A DNA stretch of 64,000 nucleotides from Mauremys mutica (GCF_020497125.1 NC_059077.1:25371340-25435339), one strand, 5' to 3'; shown: positions 22,984 through 34,700, counted from the first letter of the stretch. Program-made: numbers and translations. Notes: a model not told the origin generated them from the sequence alone.

Positions 22984-23354
22984 GACAGAGTGGACTTGTA
23001 GGCTCCAAAGTATTACATTGTTTTATTTTTGAATGCAGTTATTTTTTTATAATTCTACATTTGTAAGTTCAACTTTCATGATAAAGAGATGGCACTACAG
23101 TACTTGTATAAAGTGAATTGAAAAATACTATTTCTTTTATTTTAACAGTGCAAATATTTATAATAAAAAATAAATATAAAGTGAGCACTATGCAGTTTAT
23201 ATTGTGTGTTGTAATTGAAATCAATATGTTTGAAAATGTGGAAAACATCCACAAATATTTATATAAAAGTATGCGATTGTTTAACAGCACAATTAATCAT
23301 TAATTTTTTTAATCATGCGATTTATCATGATTACTTTTTTTAATCACTTGACCA

Positions 23355-23550
23355 AAAAAAAGCATTGAGTACTTCAGCTTTTTCCACATCACCTGTCACT
23401 AGGTTGCCTCCCGCATTCAGTAAGGGTCCCACATTTTCCCTGCCCTTCTTTTTTTTGCTAACATACCTATAGAAACCCTTCTTGTTACCCTTCACATCCC
23501 TTGCTAGCTGCAACTCCAATTGTGCTTTGGCCTTCCTGATTACACATATT
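23355..23550 (-). mobile_element. CR1 ORF2 fragment
   Basis: About 190 bases almost identical to 26985-27175 (one substitution and a changed T-run length). On the - strand it encodes the region with [20 protein letters not shown], between endonuclease and RT. It abuts the hAT foldback on the left and ends abruptly at ttacac on the right. Confidence 0.85.
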
Positions 23551-24372
23551 TATTAGCACCTAATGTTGATATCAAATGTACTCCATTTGTAAGTAAAAAG
23601 TGTTCCTTTCTATTCGCCATCTGCAAATTTAGCTGGACTCTGAAAGTCAAGCTGGGTTGTTTCCTTCTTGTGCATCATTACCAGTTATTTAAAGAAGTTC
23701 TGGCCACATTCTACTGTTACACCTCTATCAAAGTCTGCCCTTTATTAAACCTTGTTCAGCCTATTCTGTTCAAAGGGTTGATATACAGACGTTAGTTTAG
23801 AATATCCACTTGAATTCTTCAAATTGCAACCTTTCTTTCCCAAACTTCTCCCCACACCTAGTATCCGACTTACGTATACTTGAATTGCTCAAAATGCTGG
23901 ACTGATAGAAATGACTTTTTCTTCTCTAAAATCAACCTTGAACTATTTGTTTTTGCAATATGTAAATAATTACATGTACTTTCAAACAAATATATGGTAA
24001 AAGGTAGATCTGATATTCGGCTTGCTAGCTGTCCACACTTAGCAAAACAAGACCAGGCCTCACTTAAATTGTGGACTCTATGATCTAAAATGCATTTATT
24101 TTTTTACAGCATTTTAGTACATAATATCACAAACCACATTTCAGATAATTTTTTAATGGTAAAGATGTGATGTGAAATAATGATTTTCAAAAGGACATTC
24201 TCCTGCATATCAATGACAAAAAGCATGACACACACAACAACCCACAACCACGCTTTTCCTTCAGATCAATTTTTACATGTTAAATTTATCATGATCTAAT
24301 TACTCTTGGATAAGTGAGACAAATGTTTGCATATGCTGCAGTGTTTTTATAATAAAGAAAAGTGAATTTTGT
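23551..24372. other. No recognised gene
   Basis: Intergenic-type sequence, non-coding. Nothing assigned. Confidence 0.4.
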
Positions 24373-24450
24373 TGATGTCTATTTTTAAGCATTTTTTCTA
24401 TTTTTGTGCATGCAAATGCTCACAATTGAGCAAAAGTACGCTTTTTTTTG
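24373..24450 (+). repeat. Dispersed repeat of unknown family, copy 1
   Basis: The block atttttaagcattttttcta...aattgagcaaaagtacgc matches 26131-26207 at about 93 percent by eye over ~75 bases. Confidence 0.75.
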
Positions 24451-24456
24451 TTCATT

Positions 24457-24590
24457 TAGATTGTAAGGTCTTTAGGGCAGGAATCATTTCCTCAATATGT
24501 GTTTGTACAGAACCTAGCACAATGGGGGCTTGATCTCAATTGGGGCCTTCAGGTACATCAGCAATACTGTTTAGTGTCTCTCATACTAGA
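24457..24590 (+). repeat. Ancient amniote interspersed repeat (L3/MIR-like)
   Basis: The text ttgtaaggtctttagggcag, gtttgtacagaacctagcac and aatgggggcttgatctc matches the widespread amniote repeat ending '...cagcgcctagcacaatgggg'. The same theme recurs at 32.8, 47.7 and 63.1 kb. Confidence 0.6.
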
Positions 24591-26130
24591 ATTGATTACC
24601 ACTAAGCTGGGTGTTTGATACTGGGTGACTTTTACACAAGATTAGATTGAGCGGTTAAGAGACAAAGAAAGAATATGCACCATTTTTATGCTTATCTCAT
24701 TACAAGGACTAAAATTTCATGTTTATATCTTTTAGTGTAAACAATAGTTAAAAGCTAGTAAAATTAATAAAAGAGCCCCACAAATGGACATTTTATAGTC
24801 TTATTAAAAAAGATAAAGCTTGTGATTGGCAAAATCTCAAACTGCATTTGAGAGAGAACGTGGCAGCCTGTTTGACAATTTTACTCATTAAAACATCTTT
24901 CATCCAAGATCTTTCTTGCATTATGTGAGGATTTTCTCTACACTACATTTCGGCATTTGTTATGGCTCTTGTAACATTAGATCTGGTCATTAAACTTTCT
25001 CTGTTGTCAGAAAGGTGTGGGCACAGGCATGTTGGTAAAATACTTACTTTTATTTCCTGGTCCCTGTTGGATGACATGGCTCAAGGTTATACCCATCACA
25101 TGTCAGAGCTCAGTATCCACCAACTCCAAAGGCTACTGTAATGTATGTTACAACTTTCACTAATGGAGAAGTTCAGCACAGTTATGGCTCTTAAACTGTG
25201 GCTTTAGAGTTGAGGACAACCTAATGTTGGCCATCTGCACTAGGCAGAAAAGAGAAGAGACACTTTTACACCATTTAAATCCATCTCTTTATCTACCTCT
25301 CTAGTGCTGTACTTATGCAAATGAGAAAAAGTCCCTAACAACTGATTGGCATCTCATTCTGTGGGCCAGATCCTGTGAAATGCTGAGCTCAGTGTTTTGT
25401 AGAACTGGACTGTATAAGACAATGGAGACACAATACTTAGTCTAATCAACTACAGACAGACATAGTGTATTGAAGCGGATTGAGATTTTGTAATTAATTA
25501 CTTCTTGGACAAATCATAACTCTGTACTTGTACCGCAAGCCACCTGGTAGCCTCCTCCTTTCAGCCAGCTAGCACCGCTGTAGCCAGCTTTCTCCCTAAG
25601 TTTCTCTTTTTTTAGGACCCCGAAAAGGAGTGATGGGTGGAATAATCCATCCCATCATTATGTTGTCCACCAATTAGTCATAGTTTCCAACACACCAAGA
25701 TTGGTTCACTGATTTCAAGTTCCACACTTTCTTGTTTACCGAGCGTGATCATAACACAGTCCTTTAGTTATATCTGTAGGCCTTTCTGTTTGGACTAATT
25801 ATTTCCATCTCACTTTTGCACCTTTTACCATCAACATATATTGTTAGAGGTTATTGTGATATCTTATGAATTTTCACACACTTTTTACAGGTGAGCTTAC
25901 AATTGGAAAATTTGTAGGCCCGATAATCTCAACAGGACTGTCCTTTCAATATTTCCTTCAACCGTTTCATTCCATTAATTCTTGCCTTAAATGGTACCTA
26001 CAATTAGAAAGCATGTAATTTCAGTGGGGATGCATGGCAATTGCTATATTAGGACAATACTGGGATTTGGCTTGCTTATGAATAGGCTTTGCAGAATTCA
26101 ATTTTTTATATAATTTCAGTGGATAATATC
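24591..26130. other. No recognised gene
   Basis: AT-rich intergenic sequence. Only vague similarity to old repeats (gggccagatcctgtgaaatg near 25366). Confidence 0.4.
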
Positions 26131-26207
26131 GATGTTTATTTTTAAGCATTTTTTCTGTTTTTGTCCATTCAAATGCTCACAAATGAGCAAAAGTACGCTT
26201 TTTTTAA
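26131..26207 (+). repeat. Dispersed repeat of unknown family, copy 2
   Basis: Second copy of the block at 24373-24450. It is followed by tttcagtttcgatcaagtta and, near 26500, by gtttaccgatatttcccgat, which may belong to the same element. Confidence 0.7.
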
Positions 26208-26868
26208 TGCATTTTTTTCAGTTTCGATCAAGTTAAAATTTCACAGTTATGGGCAATTAGGAGTGGGGATCAGAAAACAAGGGGATCAGGTAATTTAATA
26301 ACAGATGTCGAGATTCAAAGAAAGCTTTATAACCATTAAAATACAAATTGTCATCATTACATATCCAAATATATAAAGTAAATATCCTTAAATCAAACTC
26401 TTAAGTTTTCAAGCAGCATTTTTCTTACTTTGCCTGTCTGAAATATTTATTATCAATGGAAAAAAAAAATTTGTCTGTTTGTGTGAGTACGGTGAAATTG
26501 ATGTTTACCGATATTTCCCGATAAAAATCTAATCTTTCCAAGTCATCTGCTGATGCTACCACATGTGGTAAAGAGTGAGTGGAGTTCAAGTGTGGCCTTT
26601 CAACCCACTAGACAATAAATTGAAAATATAGTCTTAGCCCATAAGAAGGGAATGTAGTGACATTTCCCACTGCATAGCATTCCCATCAAGGATGATTAAA
26701 AGCAAAGAGTATAGCAATGCTGGGGTATAGTCATATGAAAACTCTCGAAGGTGAGAGAAGGCTGAGGGATGATAAAATCCCAACAAAAAGGAGTGAATGA
26801 AAAAGGCTGTAAATTTCTTTTCCCTTTCATAGGGCTTGATGCTAGAAGGTGCTGATTTCCCACTGCTT

Positions 26869-27213
26869 TCATTGTGTTATTTTAACCTGTTCTTTCACCA
26901 CTGAGGGCTGTTCACCTTCTTCCCATACTGTGCTGCCCAGTGCAGTAGTCTGGGAGCTGACCTTGTCTGTGAAGACCAAGGCAAAAAAAGCATTGAGTAC
27001 TTCAGCTTTTTCCACATCACCTGTCACTAGGTTGCCTCCCGCATTCAGTAAGGGTCCCACATTTTCCCTGCCCTTTTTTTTGCTAACATACCTGTAGAAA
27101 CCCTTCTTGTTACCCTTCACATCCCTTGCTAGCTGCAACTCCAATTGTGCTTTGGCCTTCCTGATTACACCCCTGCATGCTCGAGCAATATTTTTATACT
27201 CCTCCCTAGTCAT
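26869..27213 (-). pseudogene. CR1 ORF2 linker between endonuclease and RT
   Basis: An open 114-codon frame: [55 protein letters not shown]. It continues the endonuclease frame toward RT, but the sequence leaves CR1 near 26855. Nearly identical to the fragment at 23355-23550. Confidence 0.82.
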
Positions 27214-27234
27214 CTGTACAAGTTTCCACTTCTT

Positions 27235-28020
27235 CTAAGCTTCCTTTTTGTGTTTAAGCTCATCAAAGATTTCACTGTTAAGCCAAGCTGATTGCCTGCC
27301 ATATTTGCTATTCTTTCTGCACATCGGAATGGTTTGTTCCTGCACCCTCAATAAAGCTTCTTTAAAATACAGCCAGCTCTCCTGGACTCCTTTCCCCCTC
27401 ATATTAGCCTCCCGGGGGATCCTGCCCATTAGTTCCCTGAGGAAGTCAAAGTTTGCTTTTCTGAAGTCCAGGGTCTGTATTCTACTGCTCTCCTTTCTTC
27501 TTTTTGTCAGGATCCTGAACTCGACCATCTCATGGTCACTGTTGCCCAGGTTGCCACCCACTTCTACTTTCCCTACCAATTCTTCCCTGTTTGTGAGCAG
27601 CAGGTCAAGAGGAGCATGGCCCCTAGTTGGTTCCTCCAGCACTTGCACCAGGAAGGTGTCCTCAACACTCTCCAAAAACTTCCTGGATTGTCTGTGCACT
27701 GCTGTATTGCTCTCCCAGCAGATGTTAGGGTGATTGAAGTCCCCCATGGGAACCAGGGCCTGTTATCTGGAAACTTCTGTTAGTTGTCCAAAGAAAGCCT
27801 TGTCTACCTCCTCCTTCTGGTCTGGTGGTCTATAGCAAATGCCCATCAGAACATCACCCTTGTTGATCTTTCCTCTAAACTTAACCCCAAGACTCTCAAC
27901 AGGCTTTTCTCCAGTTTCATACTGGAGCTCTGAGCAATCATATTGCTCTCTTACATACAGTGCAACTCCTCCACCTTTTCTCCCCCGCCTGTCCTTCCTG
28001 AACAGTTTATACCCATCCAC
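27235..28020 (-). pseudogene. CR1 ORF2 apurinic-type endonuclease, frameshifted
   Basis: 27763-28020 gives MDGYKLFRKDRRGRKGGGVA and later LMGICYRPPDQ. 27235-27747 gives MGDFNHPNICWE, which is the catalytic G-D-F-N motif of the endonuclease, and NSDHEMVEFRIL, with the S-D-H catalytic box. The two frames are offset by a stop or frameshift near 27750. These motifs nick target DNA in active CR1. Here the RT is absent, so the copy cannot retropose. Confidence 0.85.
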
Positions 28021-28430
28021 GACAGTGCTCCAGACATGTGAGTTACCCCACTAAGTCTCTGTTATTCCAATCACATCATAGTTCCTTGACTGTGCCAGGA
28101 CTTCCAGTTCTTCCTGCTTGTTTCCCAGGCTTCTTGCATTCATGTACAGGCACCTAAGATAACTAGCCGCTTACCCTACTTTCTCAGTATGAATCAGGAG
28201 GCCTCCCCTGTTGCACCCTCCTCCTTGTGTTCCTCCTTGTATCCCACTTACCTCTGGGCTTAGGTCACCATCCCCGGCTAACCTAATTTAAAGCCCTCCT
28301 CACTAGGTTAGCAAGCCTGCCTGCGAAGATGCTCTTCCCTCTCATTAGGTAATCTCTTCCTAGCAATCCTTCTTCCCATGGCTGAAGAATCCAAAGCCCT
28401 CTCTTCAACACCACCTGCATAACCACGCAT

Positions 28431-28628
28431 TTACCTCCACAATTCGATGGTCCCTACCTTGGCCTTTTCCTTCAACAGGGAGGATGGACGAGAACATGAC
28501 TTGCACCTCAAACTCCTTCTTCCCAGAGCCACATGGTCTGCAGTGACCCACTCAAGATCATTCTTGGCAGTATCATTGGTGCCCACGTTTAGAAATAGGA
28601 AAGGGTAGTGATCAGTCTCGGCAGACAC
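28431..28628 (-). pseudogene. CR1 ORF1 esterase-like fragment
   Basis: The frame contains PFLFLNVGTNDTAKND and later RRSLRCKSCSRPSSLLKE. NVGTND fits the GxND block of SGNH hydrolases known from the esterase domain of CR1 ORF1. The nucleophile Ser and the final catalytic block are not in the same frame. Upstream pieces (28717-28941 on -, STGRHGMHVLGMGVPRPPLT) continue the same ORF1 in another frame. Function is inferred from the family only. Confidence 0.65.
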
Positions 28629-28904
28629 TCCGTCACATTCTGAATTCTAGCTCCAGGCAAGCAGCACACTTCTCGAGTCTCCCGGTCTGGACAGCAGATG
28701 GATGACTCTGTGCCCCTTAGGAGGGAGTCTCTGACCACCACCACCCGTCTCCTCTTGTGAGTGGTGGTCGTGGAACCCCCATCCCTAGGACATGCATCCC
28801 ATGCCTTCCGGTTGATGGGGTCTCCTTCTGATCCCTTCCCTCAGATAACTCTTCCAAACCATTCTCCGCCGTAGTACCTGTTCTTGATTTGGTCACTGCA
28901 AAAG

Positions 28905-30445
28905 GGGACACTCCTCCATTACAGTCATCGATTCCCTTCATCCTGGACTATTTCCTGCATCTGAAACAGCAAGGCCTGGCAGTGTCATCAATAAAGGTGC
29001 ACCTGGCCGCCAACTTGGCTTTCCATCACGGTTCTGCCGGCCAGTCAGTATTCACTAACCCAATGGTTGGCCACTTCCTCTAGGGACTAGATCAGGGGTG
29101 GGCAAACTTTTTGACCTGAGGGCCACATCAGGGAATAGAAATTGTATGGCAGGCCATGAATGCTCACAAAATTGGGGTTGGGATGCAGGAGGGGATGAGG
29201 GCTCTGGTTGGGGGTGTAGGCTCTGGGGTGGGGCCAGAAATGAGGAATTCAGGGTGTGGGAAGGGGCTCTGGCTGGGGTAGGGACATGGGGTGCAGGGGG
29301 AGAGGGTGGAGGGCTGGGTCTGTGGGCTCTGGGGTGGAGCTGGGGTGGGGCTGGTTGAGGAGTTTGGGGTGTAGGAGGGTGCTCTGGGCTGAGATCAAGG
29401 GGTTCGGAAGGCAGGAGGGGGATCAGGGCTGAGGCAGGGGGTTGAGGCATGGGGGAGGCTCGGGTGCAGGCTCCGGGCAGTGCTTACCTCAAGCGGCTCC
29501 TGGAAGCAGCGGCATGTCCCTTCTCCATCTCCTACGTGGAGGCGCAGCCAGGCGACTCATGCCACTTCTTCCGGGAGCCATGTGGAGCAGCACCCGACCC
29601 TGCTCCCCTGGCTGGAGCGCCGGAGTGGGGCAAGCCTCAAACTCCGCTTCCCAGTGGGAACTTGAGGGCCGGATTAAAACAGCTGGCAGGCTGAATCTGG
29701 CCCGCAGGCTGTAGTTTGCCCACCCTGGGACTAGACAGACTGTACTCTCAAGTAAGATCACCAATCCTCCCATGGAATATCAACCTTGTGCTCTCGAGGC
29801 TGATGGGCCCTCCTTTTGAGCCCCTAGCAATATGCTTTCCTTTCCTGGAAAGTGGCGATCCTGGTGGCTATAACCTCAACCAGGAGAGTGTCTGAGCTTA
29901 AGGCCTTGATGTCCGAGCCCCCTTATTCTGTTTTTATAAGGACGAGGTACAGTTGCGGCCACAGCCAGCTTTCCTCCCAAAGGTAATTTCGTAATTCCAT
30001 GCAAATCAGGGCATATTCTTCCTGTGCTCTTCCCTAAGCCGCATGCTAGTAACCGGGAACGGATGATCCACTCCCTGGACGTCAGACGAGTGTTAGCTTT
30101 TAACATTGAGCGGACAAAGCCGTTTCAAAAATCAACACAGCTCTTCATTGCAATTGTTGAGTGGATGAGGGGGCTTCCGGTGTTGTCCCAAAGGATCTCT
30201 TCAAGGATGACAGCCTTTATCAGGATGTGCTACAACCTAGCAAAGATGCCTGCCCCAGCACTAACAGCTCACTCCATGAGAGCTCAGGCTTCCTCAGCAG
30301 CATTCCTGGCACAAGTCCCCATTCAAGACATCTGCAGGGCAGCAACGTGGTTGTCGATCCACACCTTTACATCGCACCGCCATTACACAGCAGGCCAGAG
30401 ACAATGCCATTTGGCAGAGCGATGCTGCAGTCTGCGACTCTGTGA
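28905..30445 (+). pseudogene. DIRS tyrosine recombinase, two pieces around a hAT insertion
   Basis: Piece 1 reads FILDYFLHLKQQGLAVSSIK and NPMVGHFL. Piece 2 reads, in shifted frames, NLVLSRLMGPPFEPLAICF, TSTRRVSELKALM (upstream Arg motif), TKPFQKSTQLFI, LPVLSQRISS, the HxxR box TAHSMRAQASSA and PIQDICRAATWLSIHTF. Compared with copy A the HxxR box and RRVSEL are better preserved. Frameshifts and the hAT at 29092-29727 inactivate it. The family enzyme integrates circular DNA. Confidence 0.8.
29084..29735. mobile_element. hAT element nested in DIRS copy B, 8-bp duplication
   Basis: The body 29092-29727 starts tcaggggtgggcaaactttt and ends gtttgcccaccctg (reverse complement cagggtgggcaaac). The 8-mer ggactaga flanks it at 29084-29091 and 29728-29735. 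Removing one copy restores the DIRS reading ctctagggactagacagac. The interior holds the G-rich cassette (about 29160-29460) and no transposase. Confidence 0.88.
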
Positions 30446-30484
30446 ATTCCAGCCTCTTCTCCTAGGGACTGGTTGGGAGTCATC

Positions 30485-30826
30485 TATTTCGAATTGACAT
30501 GAGCAAGCACTCGAAGAAGAAAAAACAGTTACCTACCTCTTGTAACTGTTGTTCTTTGAGATGTGTTGCTCATGTCCATTCCAGGACCCACCTGCCTACC
30601 CCTCTGTCAGAGTACTCCAGCAAGAAGAAACTGAAGAGGTGGTTGGTCAGCAGGGATCTATTTACACCACCATAAAGGCATGACTCCAGGGGGCTCCACA
30701 GCCAACCCAACAGGTACTGCTAGGGGTAAAACCTTCCGACAACTGTGCACGCGGTGCGCACGCGCCTATTTGGAATGGACATGAGCAACACATCTTGAAG
30801 AACAGTACAAGAGGTAAGTAATTGGG
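30485..30826. repeat. Internal complementary region and right terminal repeat of DIRS copy B
   Basis: acatgagcaagcactcgaag and aactgttgttctttgagatg (30490-30570) are complementary to the two outer termini. The right end near 30780 reads gacatgagcaacacatcttg. Same architecture as copy A. Confidence 0.75.
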
Positions 30827-30980
30827 CTTTTTGCACTGCAGGTGGACAATGTGAAGAAGTCTGATATAGCTGGTAAGTTGTATTTTAATTTAATATTATG
30901 CTTAGGGAATCTTCTGAGTCAATATATGTAGATATGATAGGTTAGAAGACAGTTTAAAACATAAAAAATGAACAAGACTT

Positions 30981-31032
<52 letters not shown>

Positions 31033-32730
31033 TAACAACTCCCATTTTATGTTCCATTTATAATTTCTTCATTGACTGTAGATTGCTAAACAAGAGAACA
31101 TATAATTTGTGCATATTTTGAAGAGTTCCTTTCCTGTGCTGTTAATGCCTTAGATTAGATTATTAAAAGTTAAAAAAAATTTAAAATCTAAGGCCCTGAT
31201 CCTGCAGCGAGCTCCACATGGGTACAAAGACTGATGAATTTTCAGAATCAAGGTTTGTGATGTTTATGATTATTGAGTATATTCTGTTTAACTTTCCTCT
31301 TCAATGGTGAGGATGAGGGGAATCTCCTCGCAAAGTTTGTCAGTCTTTGAGTTTGGATTTGTATGTATCAGAATACTGCTTTACTGGAGGTACTGGATAT
31401 CAGTCTAGTGTTAATATGTGAGTACTTGAGTTGGTCACATTTTCATTTTTAATTGGTGAATTTTATGTATTATACAGGTAGACTAGAGAATCTTTACTGT
31501 TAAATGATATAATACCATCTTAAGTGTTTAGGAGAATGGCCATCATTAGAAACATATGAAAATGGGAATGAAGATATTGAACTAGGATACAGTGATGGAT
31601 GCCATAAAAAATACTATAGATATATAGCTGCACTCTTTATAGCAGATGTTCAGGTCCCAGCATTTAAACAGATTTATTAGAGGCCTCCCCCCCGCCAACT
31701 TTCCAGCAGCAAACTGAAAAATAATGAGACAAATCAATATCTGCAGGCAGGATTTTTTTTTAAGTATAGAGTGAAATAGTTTCAAATCCTCAAATCCTAC
31801 TATGGAGTTATGTTGATTTACACCAGCTGATTTTTAGTTTGTTTATTTTTCAAGGAATTGTTGTGAGTGTTACACAGACACTAGTTTTGTCTTAACTAGA
31901 AACTGATGGAAATCTGGGCCAGTGTTCTGTCTGCAGATTTGCACTGCTATAAACTGGAAGAGCTGAGTGTGAGCCAACAGAATGTGAGCATATCTCTGAG
32001 GTGAGATAGTTGATTACACAAGGGAGTGGAACTGATTGCCAGTTTTCTCATCTGGAGAATAGTTCTGGGTGGCAGCAAGTAAGAGAGACAGAAAGAAAGA
32101 AAATCAAATGTATTATATATAGGGAGAGGATTGATAGAACTATGTAGTTTATAATAAAATGTAGTTACAATGTTGTTTGTTCTTAAATGTAATTAAACCT
32201 TTTACATGCTTTTTTTTTTGTTTTTAATTCCTGGCACAGACAGTGTATGGATTTTAGTTTTTCTTTCTTGTAACTGTGCAGAAATCCACCAGCTCTTGTT
32301 CAATATGTCTTTGCGGGCTCAGGCAGTTTAGCTTAACATTCATATTTGGAGGAAAAGTACTATACAAATGCAAAGTGTTATTTATAACCAAAATGTACAG
32401 TTTTCAAAATATACTGAAATAAAAAAAATCAAACAATAGGATTCACATGAATGATGCAAAATAAGATCATTTTAAGAATTTTGTGCATGTGATACACTAT
32501 GTGAAGTGTGTTTGTGTGTGTGCATTATATACAGTAATACAAATGCACAGTGCATCTGCAGTATTTTATGTAACACTGTATAAAAATCACACATAAGATG
32601 CTCAAAACTAAGGGCCTAATTTTCAAAAGGGGCTGCAACTTGGCCTTCTTTTAAAATGTATGAATGCCCATTTGAGCACTTTTCAAGTATTAATACCTGA
32701 ACACACAGACGATAGAATTTACACATGCAA
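30827..32730. other. No gene; contains a dinucleotide tract
   Basis: AT-rich intergenic sequence. An old repeat-like phrase (aaggccctgatcctgcagcg) lies at 31190. The tract at 30980-31029 is listed separately. Confidence 0.45.
30980..31029 (+). repeat. Compound (TG)n(AG)n microsatellite
   Basis: About 7 TG units followed by about 18 AG units. Confidence 0.95.
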
Positions 32731-32734
32731 ATTA

Positions 32735-32885
32735 TTCATATAAATTGTTTATCCTTTTTATGCTGATGTTGTTTATTATTTGTATTGCAATCACGTCTAC
32801 AGGCTCCAACTCCATTGTGCTAGGCACTGGACAAACACACAACAAAAAGAAGTCCTTGTTGCAAAGAGCTTTTGATTGAAAAGTA
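32735..32885 (+). repeat. Ancient L3/MIR-like repeat
   Basis: caactccattgtgctaggca, ctggacaaacacac and ttgcaaagagcttttgat match the amniote repeat theme also present at 47.7 and 63.1 kb. Confidence 0.6.
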
Positions 32886-33785
32886 CACCTGCAAGTATTT
32901 ATGCATGTACACAAGAAGGCTACTGTTAGCAAGCCACGTTCTTTTTACCTGTGTATGTTATAGATAGATTTATATGTCTCTTAATGTACTTTTTGCCTTG
33001 TTCTTGTTGACAGACATAATAAGGTCATGTAGTGTGTGTGAATAGCATGAGTGACACACAATTGTGGTAATCCAGGATTTCCAAAATGACTAATTATATG
33101 TGAAAATGATCAGAAGCAGAGGGGAAGAGATAGTGTGTGTATTGCATGTACTGTAGTAAAGATGTATGACATGGTTTAGTTCAAAAGAAAATAATAACCT
33201 GAACTTTACATGAGTTATTTGAAACTAAGAAAATAAAGTAAAATAGAAAACAATTACTGACAGTTGGCAGAGCTTGTAATACGGAGTGTTGTTGTATAAT
33301 GTTCACTCAGCGCCTATAATTAGGCGATTAGGTAAGGAGACCACAGTGTACATTTGAATAGCTACTGTATTGGGTTAATGATGTCACTCATCTTTACTGA
33401 GCCCTAAATTATTATGGCTTAGCCAGAGGGACAGTGTGAATTTTAATAGGTATGAAATCATAGCCAAATTAAACTTTAGTGAAGTAAACAGAAGACAGAG
33501 CTATTACAAGGGTGAGCAATGACACTATCCCTTTGAACCAAAGGTCTCCCAACTTGACTGATCCCATGTGGAATTGCTGGTAATTGTTATTCTATAGTTA
33601 TGTAATGTTCTAGAAAACAGAGATTGTATTTTTGAAATCACTGATAGTAGGAATTCAGTAGTTAATTTTGTCAGTATTATAATTCAGTGGGAGCTATCAG
33701 ATTTTGTTAGCTTTTGCATTTTGCATATTTGTATGTAAATAAAAACATTCAGATGCTATAGTTAAGGGTATTTATGAGCTTCCTT
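32886..33785. other. No recognised gene
   Basis: AT-rich, non-coding. Confidence 0.4.
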
Positions 33786-33789
33786 TCAA

Positions 33790-34228
33790 TATACATGTAA
33801 ACAAATATGATAAAAGTTTTAGAAAACCTGACCTTTGAGGAAAGGTTAAGAAAATAGAGCCTGTTTAATCGTGAGAAAAGAAGACTGAGGTGCAGCTGAT
33901 AACAGTCTTCAGATATGCTAAGGGCTGTTATAGAGAGGATGATGATCAGTTGTTCTCCCCATCCACTCCATTTGGCTCCGTCTACTGCAGGGAAGATTTA
34001 GGTTAGCTATTAGGAAAAGTATTAGGAAAAGCTATAAGGGTAGTTAAGCTCTGGAATAGGGTTCTAAGGGATGTTGTGTAATCCGTATCATTGGAGATTT
34101 TTAAAAACAGGTTAGCTAAACACCTGTCAGGGATGGTGTAGGTATAATTGGTCCTGCCTCAGCATAGAGGACTGGACTAGATGACTTCTCAAGGTCCCTT
34201 CCAGCCTCATCATTTCTATGGTTCTGTA
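33790..34228 (+). mobile_element. CR1 LINE 3' fragment
   Basis: Contains aaaacctgacctttgaggaa, gtcagggatggtgtaggtat and ends gactggactagatgacttct ... catttctatggttctg, the CR1 3' tail class with the 'CTATG' end. Coding part is unreadable. Confidence 0.85.
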
Positions 34229-34700
34229 CATATGTCAAAGATAAAATGGGAGTTCTTGTATATATACAAATGCGCAAAATAACCCTTGATTTTCACACCA
34301 TATACAAACCCAAACAACACGACACACCGCACGTTCTTGAAAAGGTTGTATTTGTTCCAGGAGTTTCTAAATTACACATCATCACATATGCTTTTCATAG
34401 GTAGCAAAGCTATACATTAAGTTTCTCTGCGTATTTTCTTAAGTTTCTTGTGTGGCAGTAAGTTTTGTCTCAGAACTAAATTTTGTGAATCTCAAAGCAG
34501 GGATCAGGCACTCAGGCAACCATATACGTTTGCTCAAAATTGACATGACTAAATCACTTTTTTTGCATTCATAATTCTTATTCCTTGATTTGAAATGTCA
34601 TTGTTTAGATGAGCTTTCAGGACTCACATAGCAGGGTTCACCACAGGGATACTGCTTTGGTCGAAACTTATTTCATGGGTTCACTCCTCAAATGGAATAT
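34229..34700. other. No recognised gene
   Basis: Non-coding sequence, no repeat assigned. Confidence 0.4.

Larger units (their letters stand above)
21682..23350. mobile_element. hAT-derived foldback element with ~600-bp inverted arms
   Basis: The left arm (from tagggctgtttattaatagc) and the right arm (to tgattactttttttaatcac) are inverted copies. Both contain the polyA/T-rich outer part, the word gcaaatattta/aaatattagcactgta, and inward the transposase C-terminus (22087-22340 on -, 22774-22983 on +). The central part (22340-22770) is single copy. The right end is cut short against CR1 sequence at about 23350. Confidence 0.85.
26855..28904 (-). mobile_element. CR1 LINE, 5' half (ORF1 and endonuclease), lacking its 3' end
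   Basis: On the - strand from high to low coordinates: an ORF1 relic with a GTND-type esterase block (about 28430-28630), an ORF2 start with KGGGVALYVREQ and MGICYRPPDQ (27763-28020), MGDFNHPNICWE endonuclease (27235-27747), and the linker toward RT (26869-27213). RT and 3' UTR are missing. CR1 copies are normally 5'-truncated, so retention of the head without the tail points to later rearrangement. Frames are long for a dead element, so it is fairly young. Confidence 0.88.
28905..30826 (+). mobile_element. DIRS-type element (copy B), recombinase and 3' end, split by a hAT
   Basis: The YR N-terminal part (28905-29083) and C-terminal part (29736-30445) are separated by a 636-bp hAT element. 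An internal complementary region (about 30485-30590) and right terminal repeat (to about 30826) follow. The 5' half with gag and RT is missing. It joins CR1 sequence at about 28904. Same family as copy A: ICR words acatgagcaagcactcgaag and ctgttgttctttgagatgtg. Confidence 0.82.

Noticed and set aside
27248..27733. 161-codon + strand ORF
   Set aside because: Antisense of the CR1 endonuclease frame.
30960..31030. CRISPR or other repeat-spacer array
   Set aside because: Only a dinucleotide tract; no direct repeats with unique spacers anywhere in the window.
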